From contig NZ_FOLM01000018.1 in the NCBI RefSeq assembly GCF_900112355.1, forward strand, positions 57,407-104,370: 46,964 nucleotides of DNA, written 5' to 3'. The notes beneath the pieces are model-generated. The model made no database searches. It was not told where the DNA came from and was given only the letters and a program-made list of their open reading frames with translations. Below, piece by piece: positions 10,801-17,740 of the stretch (its first letter is position 1; the number at the start of each line of letters is the position of its first letter). This stretch comes from Streptomyces aidingensis (GTDB lineage Bacteria; Actinomycetota; Actinomycetes; Streptomycetales; Streptomycetaceae). Both the position numbers and the translations under genes were made by a program.

Positions 10801-11497
10801 GGCGGTCGGCCCCCAGGTCCAGTACGGCCGGCGCCCCTTCGAGGGCGCGGCTCCACGCCTCCAGGGCCCGGGCGGCGGCGGGACCCGCCGTCTCCTCGCG
10901 CTCCCGGAGCGCGTAGTCGGCGTACTGGGGGGCGTCCGGCGGCGGCTCCGCGGGGGCGCCGCCGTCCCGGTAGGCCGCCAGCAGCCCGCGCTGGAAGATC
11001 TCCAGCGACCAGCCGTCGCAGGCGATGTGATGGAAGGTGAGCTGCAGCCAGTGGAGGTCCCCGGCCAGCTTGAGAAGCCGGGCGCGCAGCATCGGGCCGG
11101 CCGCCAGGTCGAAGGGCCGCCGGGCGTCCTCCTCGATCAGCCGCTCCGCCTGCTCCCGGGCCCGGTCCGCGCCCAGCCCGCTCAGGTCGGTGAGGGGGCA
11201 GGGCAGCTCCCGGCGGGGCGACACCCGTTGGCGGGGGCCGTCGGGGCCGTCCTCGAAGAAGGTGAACAACACCTCGTGCCGGCCGGCCACCTCGGCGACC
11301 GCAGCGGCCAGCCGCCCCGCGTCCAGCGGTCCGGTGAAGCGGAGGGTGACCGGCATGTTGTACACCGGCCGGCCGGCCAGCCAGCGGTCCAGGAACCACA
11401 GCCGCTGCTGGCCGCAGGAGAGCGGACCCCGCTCCGCCTCACGGGAACGCAGTACCGCGGACGCGGCTGCCCGCCCTTCCCTGTCGATGCTTCCCAT
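4874..11497 (-). CDS. Non-ribosomal peptide synthetase, C-A-T-C-A-T
   Basis: 2207-residue bimodular NRPS. Order: C1 (HHIACDGWS near residue 157, LCL-like N-terminus LSCGQQRLWFLDR), A1 (A3 core near 636), T1 (Ser near 1030), C2 of a different subtype (AYPMAELQVGMVYE; EHHAIFDGWS near 1239), A2 (A3 near 1739), T2 (Ser near 2125). The A1 pocket reads D-F-W-S-V-G-M-V-H-K by manual alignment, matching the known threonine code closely. The A2 pocket reads D-N-F-H-F-T-C-T-F-K, unassigned. Because C1 is an elongation-type domain, an upstream donor is expected, encoded elsewhere. The protein ends with PFSLLSARDREL, the motif that normally opens this C subtype, followed by a short tail. RBS GGAGGGAAGGG precedes the ATG. 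No MbtH gene is visible in the window. Confidence 0.97.
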   Translation of the reverse strand: MGSIDREGRAAASAVLRSREAERGPLSCGQQRLWFLDRWLAGRPVYNMPVTLRFTGPLDAGRLAAAVAEVAGRHEVLFTFFEDGPDGPRQRVSPRRELPCPLTDLSGLGADRAREQAERLIEEDARRPFDLAAGPMLRARLLKLAGDLHWLQLTFHHIACDGWSLEIFQRGLLAAYRDGGAPAEPPPDAPQYADYALREREETAGPAAARALEAWSRALEGAPAVLDLGADRPRPAELSHRGSTLHLDLTGIPLRQLEKFAAEEGVTLYVVLAAAFQALAARHAGRDDIVIGSPTAGRTAAAVQDMIGFFSDTLVIRTALGGDPSFRTLVARTRASVLDALSRSRVPFDMAVNHLHPERSLSHSPVVQVVFALHEDDSAQVLPGGLRVERTSVPTGTAKFDLTWSVFRGRDGLRLEVEYATDLFDAATIRAFAGHWETLLHQVAADPGLPLSRTGLASAAEREQLRQWSGQETELPAGTVHDLVARAAAERPDAVAVSCAGTTLTYAALQERATALARRLRAAGVGPESCVGVCMERSADTVVACLAVLKAGGVYVPLDTAFPAERMAFMLREVDARLVLVHRPTAEAVPGGPWRVAGIEELAAEEPDRAEGSAAESGPLPRVQPDNGCYVIFTSGSTGRPKGSTVTHRNVVRLIHGVRRRLSFGPDDVWTLFHSFAFDFSVWEMWGALTTGGRLVVVDYAVSRDVEAFHRLVRAERVTMLSQTPSAFRQFETADERLGGELSLRAVVFGGEALHRPSVRRWTARHGCAAPLLVNMYGITETTVHVTSREVTEEDLDSELTRIGRPLPDLSVHVLDEHGDPCPVGVTGEIHVGGAGLTRGYTGRPALTAERFVPDHLTGRPGGRLYRSGDLGRWTADGGLEYAGRADSQVKIRGYRIETGEIETVLGGHPDLLEAAVAARGGADGQAGLVGYLVPDGEAPAPEELRTWLRRRLPDYMVPRQFVVLGSLPLTPQGKVDRRALPEPEAVRPELAQEYVAPAGPAEETLAAVWCRVLGVDRVGRHDNFFDLGGDSIRSIQVLGQAREAGLAFELQDLFRSPTVAGLAALVRTQTPGDRADSPAAAAGPEPFALVSPQDRELLPEGLVDAYPMAELQVGMVYEMELNPERRAYHNLDGLRIVGPFDEARFREATARVVARHPILRTAFDLSGFSEPMQLVYETAEMPFTVADLRHLDEAEQDRVLDEYVLAERRRPFDHSRPLLLRFALHRLTDESFQWTITEHHAIFDGWSLHSTISEIAEVYQRLLAGEDPVLTPPVSAYRDFIAAERENLRSEESRKFWLERVADRPDCRLPRRPAGRPARLSGRTRPHEWREHHPDQGYGSVETLLPEELCDGLRDLARQCGVPLKAVLLAAHMKVMSLVTGSPDLLVGLTANGRLEEAAGADVRGMFLNTVPFRMELPDGTWRDLVRAVFDTERELLPHRRYPLGALQRETGGEPLFEVNFVHNHFHVLDRAFGPGLMRIADNKIDSFTTDRAEPTNFPLNVGVIRNPYSNQLLFGLDYHTDVLHPDQVLLFRDYYVRVMEAMTADPDAGHRWAELLGAEERGLLEEWNDTAAEVPSLPVHRMVERRAAAAPDAEAVVSEGVRLSYGELNARANRLARRLRGLGVGPDVPVALCMGRSPGMMISLLAILKAGGVYVPLEPDFPAERMAYMLREAGAGLVLTDERSAGRLPTGSWRVLTVDRNLWAGDAGDAGDPAGAENLPGGAGPDNGCYVIFTSGSTGRPKGVVTRHRNVTELLHGGEFLTLTPEDTLLQLAPLSFDNSTFEVWAPLVGGARLVLAPAVRYGPGEIAGWVAESGTTVLHATASLFALLVDHEPQTFDGLRRFLTGSETVSPGHAARILRRCPDLELVNCWGPTETTTFSVCGVYRRDSLPEGPLPLGVPLANTEVWVLDRAGLPVPVGTPGELCVSGPCLARGYLGRPGQTAERFVPHPYRPGERLYRTGDRGRWSVDGRVEFLGRMDHMVKVRGYRVELGEVESVLREHPGLREVTVVTRENNAAGVDLVAYAVPEGDPPAVGELRAWLLERLPAYMVPRLFVFLDALPLTPRAKVDRRALPAPEEARPDAGREYVPPQGGTEELLSGIWCRVLGVDRAGRDDNFFDLGGDSIRSIQVVGQARSAGLGLALQDLHQHPTLRALAEAAAGREAPAPPRTGQRPFSLLSARDRELLAARTAPGRGDTGTSTPDGR
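5500..6876. repeat. A-domain duplication, copy 2
   Basis: Partner of 2105-3481, encoding most of A2 of the upstream NRPS. The linker before the A domain and the segment before the A3 core are almost or fully identical in protein. Two of the ten predicted pocket residues differ between the copies (Asn/Val and Phe/Val). Confidence 0.85.
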
Positions 11498-11581
11498 GAG
11501 TACGCCCTTCCCTCCGATTCACAATGCCCGGATGAGTTTCGCCGCACTAATCGATGATCCTAGAAACGAACTTGAGAATTG

Positions 11582-11611
11582 ACAGTACGGAGCTCGAATC
11601 GGGAAAGTCAA
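11582..11611 (-). promoter_or_regulatory. Candidate promoter of the NRPS operon
   Basis: On the minus strand TTGACT (11606-11611) and TACTGT (11582-11587) are separated by 18 bp, about 80 bases before the NRPS start. A second weaker -10-like TAGGAT lies closer to the gene. Inferred from sequence only. Confidence 0.4.
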
Positions 11612-11697
11612 CGGACCGCGGAGCGCTGAAGAAAAACAAAAGAAAAGCGATAGCGAAAAATAAGTCCGGCGGCCGTCCGGGCGGCGAAAAGCCGGGG

Positions 11698-11715
11698 GCG
11701 ATAGGCGGGCGATAG
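11698..11715 (+). promoter_or_regulatory. GCGATAG direct repeat, 11-bp period
   Basis: GCGATAG occurs at 11698 and 11709, one helical turn apart. Direct heptamers with an 11-bp period are the usual form of SARP binding sites. Two SARP genes lie 2-4 kb away. Further copies lie at 11647 and 11827. Site function is inferred. Confidence 0.35.
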
Positions 11716-11937
11716 ATTCCGCGGCCTTATCACACCCCGCCCGGGCCGGCCCCGGGCACCGCTCGGGCCCCGCACGAGCACCGCGCGGCGCCCCGGCCGC
11801 GGCGCCGATAGCCCTCCCATCGCCGGGCGATAGCGGCCGGTTAGCGGGGCGGCGCACAGTCGTGCCGTCCGGGCGGACCCGGGGCACCCCTCCGCGGTGT
11901 TCCGTCGGCGGCCGGCCCGGCGGACGGGAGGAGGGCC

Positions 11938-13299
11938 ATGCCCCAGCCGAAACTGCAGGCACCCGATGCGCTCCGCGGTGCCGCGGGGCGCCGCCCGGCG
12001 CTCCGGGTCGACGGCGCGCGCCTGCTCGGATGCCTGGCGGAACTGGGAAAGATCGGCGCCGACCCGGCGGGCGGGGTGACCCGCCTCGGGCTCGGCCCGC
12101 AGGAGCGGGCCGCCCGCGCCTTCCTGGCGGAGCTGTGCACCTCGGCGGGCCTGGCGGCCGAGACCGACGCCGCGGGGAATCTGCTGGTCCGCCGGCCCGG
12201 CGCGGCGTCAGGGGCCGCGCCGGTGCTGCTGGTCGGCTCCCATCTGGACACCGTGGTGCAGGGCGGCCGGCTGGACGGCGCCTACGGGGTGGCCGCCGCG
12301 GTGGAGGTGCTGCGGGTGCTCCACGAGCACACCGTCGAGCTCCCGGTCGAGATGGTCGCGGTCGCCTTCGCCAACGAGGAGGGCGCGCTGGTCCAGGCTC
12401 CGTTCTGGGGATCGCGCGCGCTGTGCGGCGCCCTGGAGGACGGCCTGGCCGCGGAGGACCGGGCCGGCCGGACGGCCGCCTCCTATCTGGCCGAGGCGGG
12501 CGGCTCGCCGGAGCGGCTGCCGGAGGCGGTCTGGCCGCCCGGCAGCGTCGCCGCCTATCTGGAACTGCATATCGAGCAGGGGCCCCGGCTGGAGAGCGAG
12601 GGCGTGCCGGTCGGGGTCGTGGAGGGGATCGTGGGCCGCACCATCCTCGACATCGACATCACCGGCCAGGCCCAGCACGCCGGGACCACCCCCATGCCGG
12701 CGCGCCGGGACGCCCTGGTCGCCGCCGCCGGCATCACCCTGGCCGTGCGGGAGCTGGCCGCCGGGCGGGCCCTGTGCACCACCGCCACCACGGGCTTTCT
12801 CCAGGTGTCGCCCAATGTGACCAACACCGTCCCGGGACATGTGCGGATGACGGCCGAGGTGCGGGACACCGATGCCGGCCGGCTCGCCGTGGGCGAGGCC
12901 GCGCTGCGCCGGGAGTGCGCCCGGGTGGCGGCGGACTCCGGCTGCTCCGTGGAGGTGCGGGTCTCCTCGCGGTCCCGCCCGGTGGCCACCGCCCCGGCGC
13001 TGCGGCAGGTGATCAGGGAGGCCGCCGGGGCCCTGGGCCTGGCGCAGCTCTCCCTGCCCAGCGGTGCGGGGCACGACGCCCAGATCATGGCCCGGATCGC
13101 GCCGGTCGGCATGATCTTCGTCCCCAGTGCCGGGGGCATCAGCCACGCGCCGGCCGAGGACACCGCTCCGGCCGATCTGGTGCACGGGGCGGATGTGCTG
13201 CTGCACTCCGTCCTGGGGGCCCAGGCGGTGCTGCCGGCGCCGGGGGAGCCGCGGCGCCGGCCGGCTCACCGGGGCGGGCAGAACACCGCGGGTTCCTGA
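11938..13299 (+). CDS. M20-family amidohydrolase (N-carbamoyl-L-amino-acid hydrolase-like)
   Basis: 453-residue di-metal amidohydrolase related to N-carbamoyl-L-amino-acid hydrolases and allantoate amidohydrolases, which release CO2 and ammonia from ureido substrates. The metal-ligand motifs are intact: GSHLDT, GGRLDGAYG, ANEEG, LELHIEQGPRLE and SGAGHDAQ. The ATG is preceded by GGGAGGAGGG. It is transcribed away from the NRPS operon, and its last 34 bp overlap the 3' end of the convergent SARP gene. It could supply or trim an amino-acid building block, or it could be housekeeping nitrogen salvage. The family is clear but the substrate is not. Confidence 0.88.
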   Translation: MPQPKLQAPDALRGAAGRRPALRVDGARLLGCLAELGKIGADPAGGVTRLGLGPQERAARAFLAELCTSAGLAAETDAAGNLLVRRPGAASGAAPVLLVGSHLDTVVQGGRLDGAYGVAAAVEVLRVLHEHTVELPVEMVAVAFANEEGALVQAPFWGSRALCGALEDGLAAEDRAGRTAASYLAEAGGSPERLPEAVWPPGSVAAYLELHIEQGPRLESEGVPVGVVEGIVGRTILDIDITGQAQHAGTTPMPARRDALVAAAGITLAVRELAAGRALCTTATTGFLQVSPNVTNTVPGHVRMTAEVRDTDAGRLAVGEAALRRECARVAADSGCSVEVRVSSRSRPVATAPALRQVIREAAGALGLAQLSLPSGAGHDAQIMARIAPVGMIFVPSAGGISHAPAEDTAPADLVHGADVLLHSVLGAQAVLPAPGEPRRRPAHRGGQNTAGS

Positions 13300-15362
13300 C
13301 GGGCCGGCAGTTCCAGCAGGGTCACGGTGCACATCGCCAGCCCCCAGGCGTGCTCGGGGAAACCGCCGGCGGTGGCCTGCCGCACCGCCGCCAGCACCCA
13401 GGAGCGCTCCTGCCGGTACCAGCCCGCCGGGTCCCCGATCAGCCGCTCCACCAGCGGGACCGGCAGCTCCCACCGGCTGGCCCCGTTGCCCGCCAGATGC
13501 AGATGGTGGCCGCCCAGGCGGCGGTGCGCCTCCGCCGACAGGAACAGCAGCGCGCCCAGCAGGCGTTCCAGCGCCTTGCGCCGGGACACCTCCGGCTCCT
13601 CCGCCGCCAGCAGGCCGCGGGCGAAGCCGCGGATCCAGCCCGGCAGCCAGTAGCGCGTCCCTGTGGGGTGCGGGCGGATGTCCAGCAGATGGGCCTCGGC
13701 CAGCTCGTCGAGCAGTGCCTCGGACTGCGCGACGCCCGTGTCCAGCAGCGGGGCGCCGGCCCAGGGGGCGAAGTCCGCCGCCTCGATCAGCGGCAGCAGC
13801 CGGAACAGGCGGCGCGCCTCGGCGCTCAGCCCGGCGTAGGTGTGCCGCGCCCCGGTGCGGTCCAGGAGCTCCTCGGTCCAGCGGGCGTCGCCGTGCAGCC
13901 GGGCCGCCAGATCCCCGGCCGTCCGGTGCGGGTGCGTGGACAGCCGGGCGGCGGCCAGCCTCAGGGCCAGCGGCAGATGTCCGCACGCCTCGCACAGCGC
14001 CAGCGCGGCCTGCCGGTCGGTGCCGATCCTGGCGCCTCCCGCGATGCGGGCCATCAGCTCCAGCGCGCTGCTCTCGGTGAGCGGCGCCAGGCCCACCCGC
14101 ACCGCGGCCGGGAGTCCGGTGAGCGGCCGGCGGGAGGTGACGATCACCCGGCACCGGGAGCTGCCCGGCAGCAGCGGGAACACCTGGCTCTCGGAGACCG
14201 CGTCATCCAGGACGATCAGCACCCGGCGGTCCGCCAGACAGTCCCGGTAGGTCTCGGCCCGCTCCTCCAGGCCATCCGGAATGTCCTGGTCGGAGACGCC
14301 ATACGCGCGTAGAAAACGGCCCAGGACCGCCTCCGGCCGGGCGGGCGCGCCGGGGCCGGAGAGCCGGGCGAAGAGCTGTCCGTCCGGGAACTCCGGGGCC
14401 AGCCGGTGGGCGGCGTGCACGGCCAGCGCGGTCTTGCCGACCCCGGCCCGGCCGCTGATCACCGCCGTGGGCACGGCGGTTCCGTCCTGCGGTTCCGGGG
14501 CGTCCAGCAGCCGGGCCAGGCTGCTCCGGCGTCCGGTGAAGTCCTCGATATCCGCCGGGAGGCGGCGCGGGCCCCGGCTGCGGACCAGGGCGGGCCGCAG
14601 CCCGGCGGGCCGGGACAGGGCGGGGTCGTGGGTGAGGACGCGCTGATGCAGATCCCGGAGCTCCTCGCCGGGCTCGATGCCGAGTTCCCCGGTGAACCGC
14701 TCCCGTGCCCTGCGGTACTCCTCCAGTGCCTCGGCCTGCCGGCCGGCCCGGTGCAGCGCCGTCATCAGCAGGGCGACCGGGCGCTCCCGCAGGGGGTGCG
14801 CGGCGACCAGGGCGGCCAGTTCGCCGGCCAGGTCCTGCGGGGCGCCGGAGCCGTGCTCCAGTTCCAGCGCCAGGCACTCCTCGTGGGCGGCCAGCCGCTT
14901 CTCGTCCAGCGCGGCGGCGGCCCGGCGCACCAGGCGGCTGCCGATGCCGGCGAGTGCGGGGCCGCTCCACAGGGCCAGCGCCGAGCGCAGCTCGCCGGCG
15001 GCGCGCAGGGGCGCGCCGTCCTTGACCGCGGCCCGGGCGGCGGCGAGGTGCGCCTCGAAGGAATGCAGGTCCAGTTCTCCCCCGGCGACCCGCAGCCGGT
15101 AGCCGGGGGCGCGGGTGTCGATGAACTTCCCGCGGTCCCCGGAGAGCCGGCGCCGCAGGGCGGAGATGCAGATGTGGATCTGGCTGCGGCTGGTGGCCGG
15201 CGGCTCCTCGTCCCACAGTCCGTCCACCAGACGGTCGGTCGGCACGATCCGGCCGGCCTCCAGCAGCAGCAGGGCGAGAACCGTCCGCTGCCGCGTTCCG
15301 CCGATCTCCACGGCTGCCTGGTCGTCCCGTACTTCGAGGGGTCCGAGAATGCGGTACTCCAT
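13266..15362 (-). CDS. SARP-family regulator with NB-ARC ATPase domain (AfsR-like)
   Basis: 698-residue pathway regulator. The N-terminal winged-helix DNA-binding domain (about residues 1-95) starts MEYRILGPLEV. A bacterial transcriptional activation domain follows (about 100-245; YRRARERFTGELGIEPG). The NB-ARC/STAND ATPase core has Walker A GRAGVGKTAL near residue 306 and Walker B VLIVLDDA. The C-terminal part resembles the winged-helix end of the STAND module, and the TPR array of full AfsR is absent. The ATG has RBS GGAGGG. It is divergent from a second SARP gene and convergent with the M20 gene. Its position suggests control of the NRPS operon; that role is inferred. Confidence 0.93.
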   Translation of the reverse strand: MEYRILGPLEVRDDQAAVEIGGTRQRTVLALLLLEAGRIVPTDRLVDGLWDEEPPATSRSQIHICISALRRRLSGDRGKFIDTRAPGYRLRVAGGELDLHSFEAHLAAARAAVKDGAPLRAAGELRSALALWSGPALAGIGSRLVRRAAAALDEKRLAAHEECLALELEHGSGAPQDLAGELAALVAAHPLRERPVALLMTALHRAGRQAEALEEYRRARERFTGELGIEPGEELRDLHQRVLTHDPALSRPAGLRPALVRSRGPRRLPADIEDFTGRRSSLARLLDAPEPQDGTAVPTAVISGRAGVGKTALAVHAAHRLAPEFPDGQLFARLSGPGAPARPEAVLGRFLRAYGVSDQDIPDGLEERAETYRDCLADRRVLIVLDDAVSESQVFPLLPGSSRCRVIVTSRRPLTGLPAAVRVGLAPLTESSALELMARIAGGARIGTDRQAALALCEACGHLPLALRLAAARLSTHPHRTAGDLAARLHGDARWTEELLDRTGARHTYAGLSAEARRLFRLLPLIEAADFAPWAGAPLLDTGVAQSEALLDELAEAHLLDIRPHPTGTRYWLPGWIRGFARGLLAAEEPEVSRRKALERLLGALLFLSAEAHRRLGGHHLHLAGNGASRWELPVPLVERLIGDPAGWYRQERSWVLAAVRQATAGGFPEHAWGLAMCTVTLLELPARQEPAVFCPPR

Positions 15363-15672
15363 GGTTCCCTCCGGAAGTTCGCCTTTCCCGGGGCAGGTCC
15401 GGTCTTCCGGAGACGCCGTCCGGGAAATCCGCGTCAGCAGTGATATCGGTGGGCCGGTGTCCGGCGGCTGCGCAACAATGCCCGGTTCGTCTGTGCCCGG
15501 GCGGCGCCGGTGATATCAGCACGATAACGCCGGGTACGTACAAGGACCGTACAAGTGGCATACAAGGGGCCGGTGGTCGACTGTTCCCGCGCCGCCGGAA
15601 TCATCCGCGGCCCATGGCCTCGGGGCCGGGCCGGCGGCGGACCGGCACGACGATCCCCGGGAGCGGAGGCCG
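15363..15672. other. Divergent SARP-SARP promoter region
   Basis: 310 bp shared by two SARP genes. Besides the triple TACAAG array it has two TGATATC copies 70 bp apart (15441 and 15511) and is locally less GC-rich than the genes. No ORF is supported. It probably carries both promoters, with autoregulation or cross-regulation. Confidence 0.6.
15539..15566 (-). promoter_or_regulatory. Triple TACAAG repeat, SARP-type binding site
   Basis: TACAAG at 15539, 15550 and 15561, each separated by 5 bp, giving an exact 11-bp period. Known SARP operators, such as the three heptamers bound by PimR, have this layout. On the minus strand, CGTTAT lies 8 bp past the last repeat, a position expected for the -10 of a SARP-dependent promoter of the leftward regulator gene. 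The binding protein is inferred. Confidence 0.6.
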
Positions 15673-17682
15673 ATGACACCGGTGCGGTTCGAACTGCTCG
15701 GCCCCCTGCGGGCGTTCCGCGCGGACCGGCCGGTCGGCCTGGGCCCGGCCAAGCAGCGGCTGCTGCTGGCCGCACTGCTGCTGCGCCGGAACGAGCTGGT
15801 CACCTCGGCCGAACTGGCCGGGGTGCTGTGGGGCGAGGACCCGCCCGCCTCGGCGGCGGCGAATCTGCGGACCTACGCGCACGGGCTGCGCCGGGCCCTG
15901 GGCGGCGGCGGTGCCTGGGACGGCATGCCGGTCACCCGCGGCGGCTATCTGCTGCGGGTGCCGCCCGGCGGGCTGGACCTGGACCTGTTCAGGGAGGCCG
16001 CCGCCCGGGCCCGGCAGGCCATGGCCGCGGGCGATCTCGCCCGGGCCCGGTCCGAGTGCGACCGGGCGCTGGGCCTGTGGCGGGGACGGCCGCTGGCCGG
16101 ACTGCCCGCGCACCCGCCGCTGCCCGGGTGGGTCGCCAGGGTGGAGGAACTGCGCCTCGCCGCGGAGGAGCTGTACGGCGAGATCCTGCTCGCCACCGGG
16201 TCGCCGGCCACCGCCGTGCAGCGGATGCGGGTGCTGCTCGACCGGGCCCCGCTGCGCGAACGCGCCTGGGCCCATCTGATGCTCGGGCTGCACCGGACGG
16301 GCGACAGCGCCGGCGCCCTGGAGGAGTACCGGCGCGCCTGGCGGGTGTTTGTGACGGACACCGGGCTGGAACCGGGACCGCAGCTCGTGGCGCTGCGCGA
16401 CGACATCCTGCACCGCCGTCCGCAGCCGGCCCCGAGGGGGGCGCCCGGCACGGCCGCGCCGCCCAGACAGCTTCCGCCCGCCGCCCGCGCCTTCACCGGA
16501 CGCACGGCGGAACTCGCCCTGCTGCACTCCGTTCTCGGCCCGCCGGCGGACGGGGCGGAAGTGGTCACCATCCTGGCCGTGACCGGGATGGCCGGGGTCG
16601 GCAAGACCGCGCTGGCCCTGCACTGGGCACACCAGGTGTCGGCTCAGTTCCCCGACGGCCAGCTCTATCTGGATCTGCACGGATACGGCCCGGGCGGCCC
16701 GCTGCCGCCGTCCGCCGCCCTGGCCGCTCTCCTCGGCTCGCTGGGCGTGCGGCCGGCCGCGGTCCCGCCCGGCGCCGAGGAGCGCACCGCCCTGCTGCGC
16801 TCCGTGCTGACCTCCCGCAAGGCCCTGGTGGTCCTGGACAATGCCCGCGATGCGGACCAGGTGCGTCCGCTGCTGCCCGGCGCCGGCCGCAGCACGGTGC
16901 TGGTGACCAGCAGGGACCGGCTGAGCGGGCTGGTCACCAGGGAGGGCGCCCGGCCGCTGCCGCTGGAGGTCCCCGCCGGGGAGGAGGCCCGGGCACTGCT
17001 GCTCGGCCGGCTCGGCGCGGACCGGCCCGCCCCGCCCCCGGAGGCCGTCACGGAGATCATCGCGGCGACCGGACGGCTGCCGCTGGCCCTGTCCGTCGTG
17101 GCCGCCCGGATGGCGACCCGCCCCGCCCTGCGGCCGGCCGCGCTCGCCGAGGAACTGCGCGCCGAGGACACCCGGCTCGACGCCCTGGCCGAGGGCGATG
17201 TGCGGGGCGTGTTCTCCTGGTCGTACCGGGCGCTGACCCCGGGGGCGGCGCGGCTGTTCCGGCTGCTCGGGCTGCATCCCGGTCCGGAGGTGAGTGTCCC
17301 GGCGGCCGGGGCCCTGGCCGGCTCCGGACCCGGCGCGGCCGGGCCCTGGCTGCGGGAGCTGAGCCGGCTGCATCTGCTGGACGAGCGCGCGCCGGGCCGG
17401 TACACGGTCCACGGGCTGCTGCGCTGCTACGCGCGGGAACTGCTGCACGCCCACGAACCCGGCCATGCCCGGCAGGCCGCCCGGGAACGGCTCTACGACC
17501 ACTATCTGCGCCACGCCCGGGCCGCCGCGCTGCTGCTGGAGCCCGGGCCGCCGTCCCCCGCCTCCGATCGCGCCGGCGCCCTGGCCTGGTTCCAGGCCGA
17601 GTACCCGGTGCTGCTGCGGGTGGTGCGGCAGGCGCCCGATCCGTCCCCGGGCCCGCTGCCCGGCCGCCCGGCCGGGCGCTGA
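15673..17682 (+). CDS. SARP-family regulator with NB-ARC ATPase domain (second copy)
   Basis: 669-residue AfsR-like regulator. The N-terminal OmpR-type winged helix begins FELLGPLRAF, followed by the BTAD domain (YRRAWRVFVTDTGLEPGP). The NB-ARC core has Walker A GMAGVGKTAL near residue 305, Walker B ALVVLDNA and a GLPLAL-like motif GRLPLALSV. It stops shortly after the winged-helix segment ending in a DHYLRHARAA region, so the TPR repeats of full-length AfsR (about 990 residues) are missing. RBS GGAGG lies 4 bases before the ATG. It is divergent from the first SARP across a repeat-bearing promoter. The two share architecture but only moderate identity, so they are not a recent duplicate. Confidence 0.92.
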   Translation: MTPVRFELLGPLRAFRADRPVGLGPAKQRLLLAALLLRRNELVTSAELAGVLWGEDPPASAAANLRTYAHGLRRALGGGGAWDGMPVTRGGYLLRVPPGGLDLDLFREAAARARQAMAAGDLARARSECDRALGLWRGRPLAGLPAHPPLPGWVARVEELRLAAEELYGEILLATGSPATAVQRMRVLLDRAPLRERAWAHLMLGLHRTGDSAGALEEYRRAWRVFVTDTGLEPGPQLVALRDDILHRRPQPAPRGAPGTAAPPRQLPPAARAFTGRTAELALLHSVLGPPADGAEVVTILAVTGMAGVGKTALALHWAHQVSAQFPDGQLYLDLHGYGPGGPLPPSAALAALLGSLGVRPAAVPPGAEERTALLRSVLTSRKALVVLDNARDADQVRPLLPGAGRSTVLVTSRDRLSGLVTREGARPLPLEVPAGEEARALLLGRLGADRPAPPPEAVTEIIAATGRLPLALSVVAARMATRPALRPAALAEELRAEDTRLDALAEGDVRGVFSWSYRALTPGAARLFRLLGLHPGPEVSVPAAGALAGSGPGAAGPWLRELSRLHLLDERAPGRYTVHGLLRCYARELLHAHEPGHARQAARERLYDHYLRHARAAALLLEPGPPSPASDRAGALAWFQAEYPVLLRVVRQAPDPSPGPLPGRPAGR

Positions 17683-17740
17683 GCACCGGCCGGCCGGACG
17701 GCGCGGTCGCGGTCCGGTCCGTCCGCCCCGCCGCGCGGGG

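Larger units (their letters stand above)
11498..11937. other. Intergenic region between NRPS and M20 gene
   Basis: 440 bp between divergent genes. It holds a candidate leftward promoter (11582-11611), an A-rich patch near 11630-11665, and five CGATAG motifs: GCGATAG at 11647, 11698, 11709 and 11827, and CCGATAG at 11805. Two are exactly 11 bp apart. No gene is supported here. Confidence 0.6.

Noticed and set aside
17695..17725. Hairpin between the second SARP and the methyltransferase
   Set aside because: Only a 7-bp stem with a 17-base loop in very GC-rich DNA. Too weak to call as a terminator.
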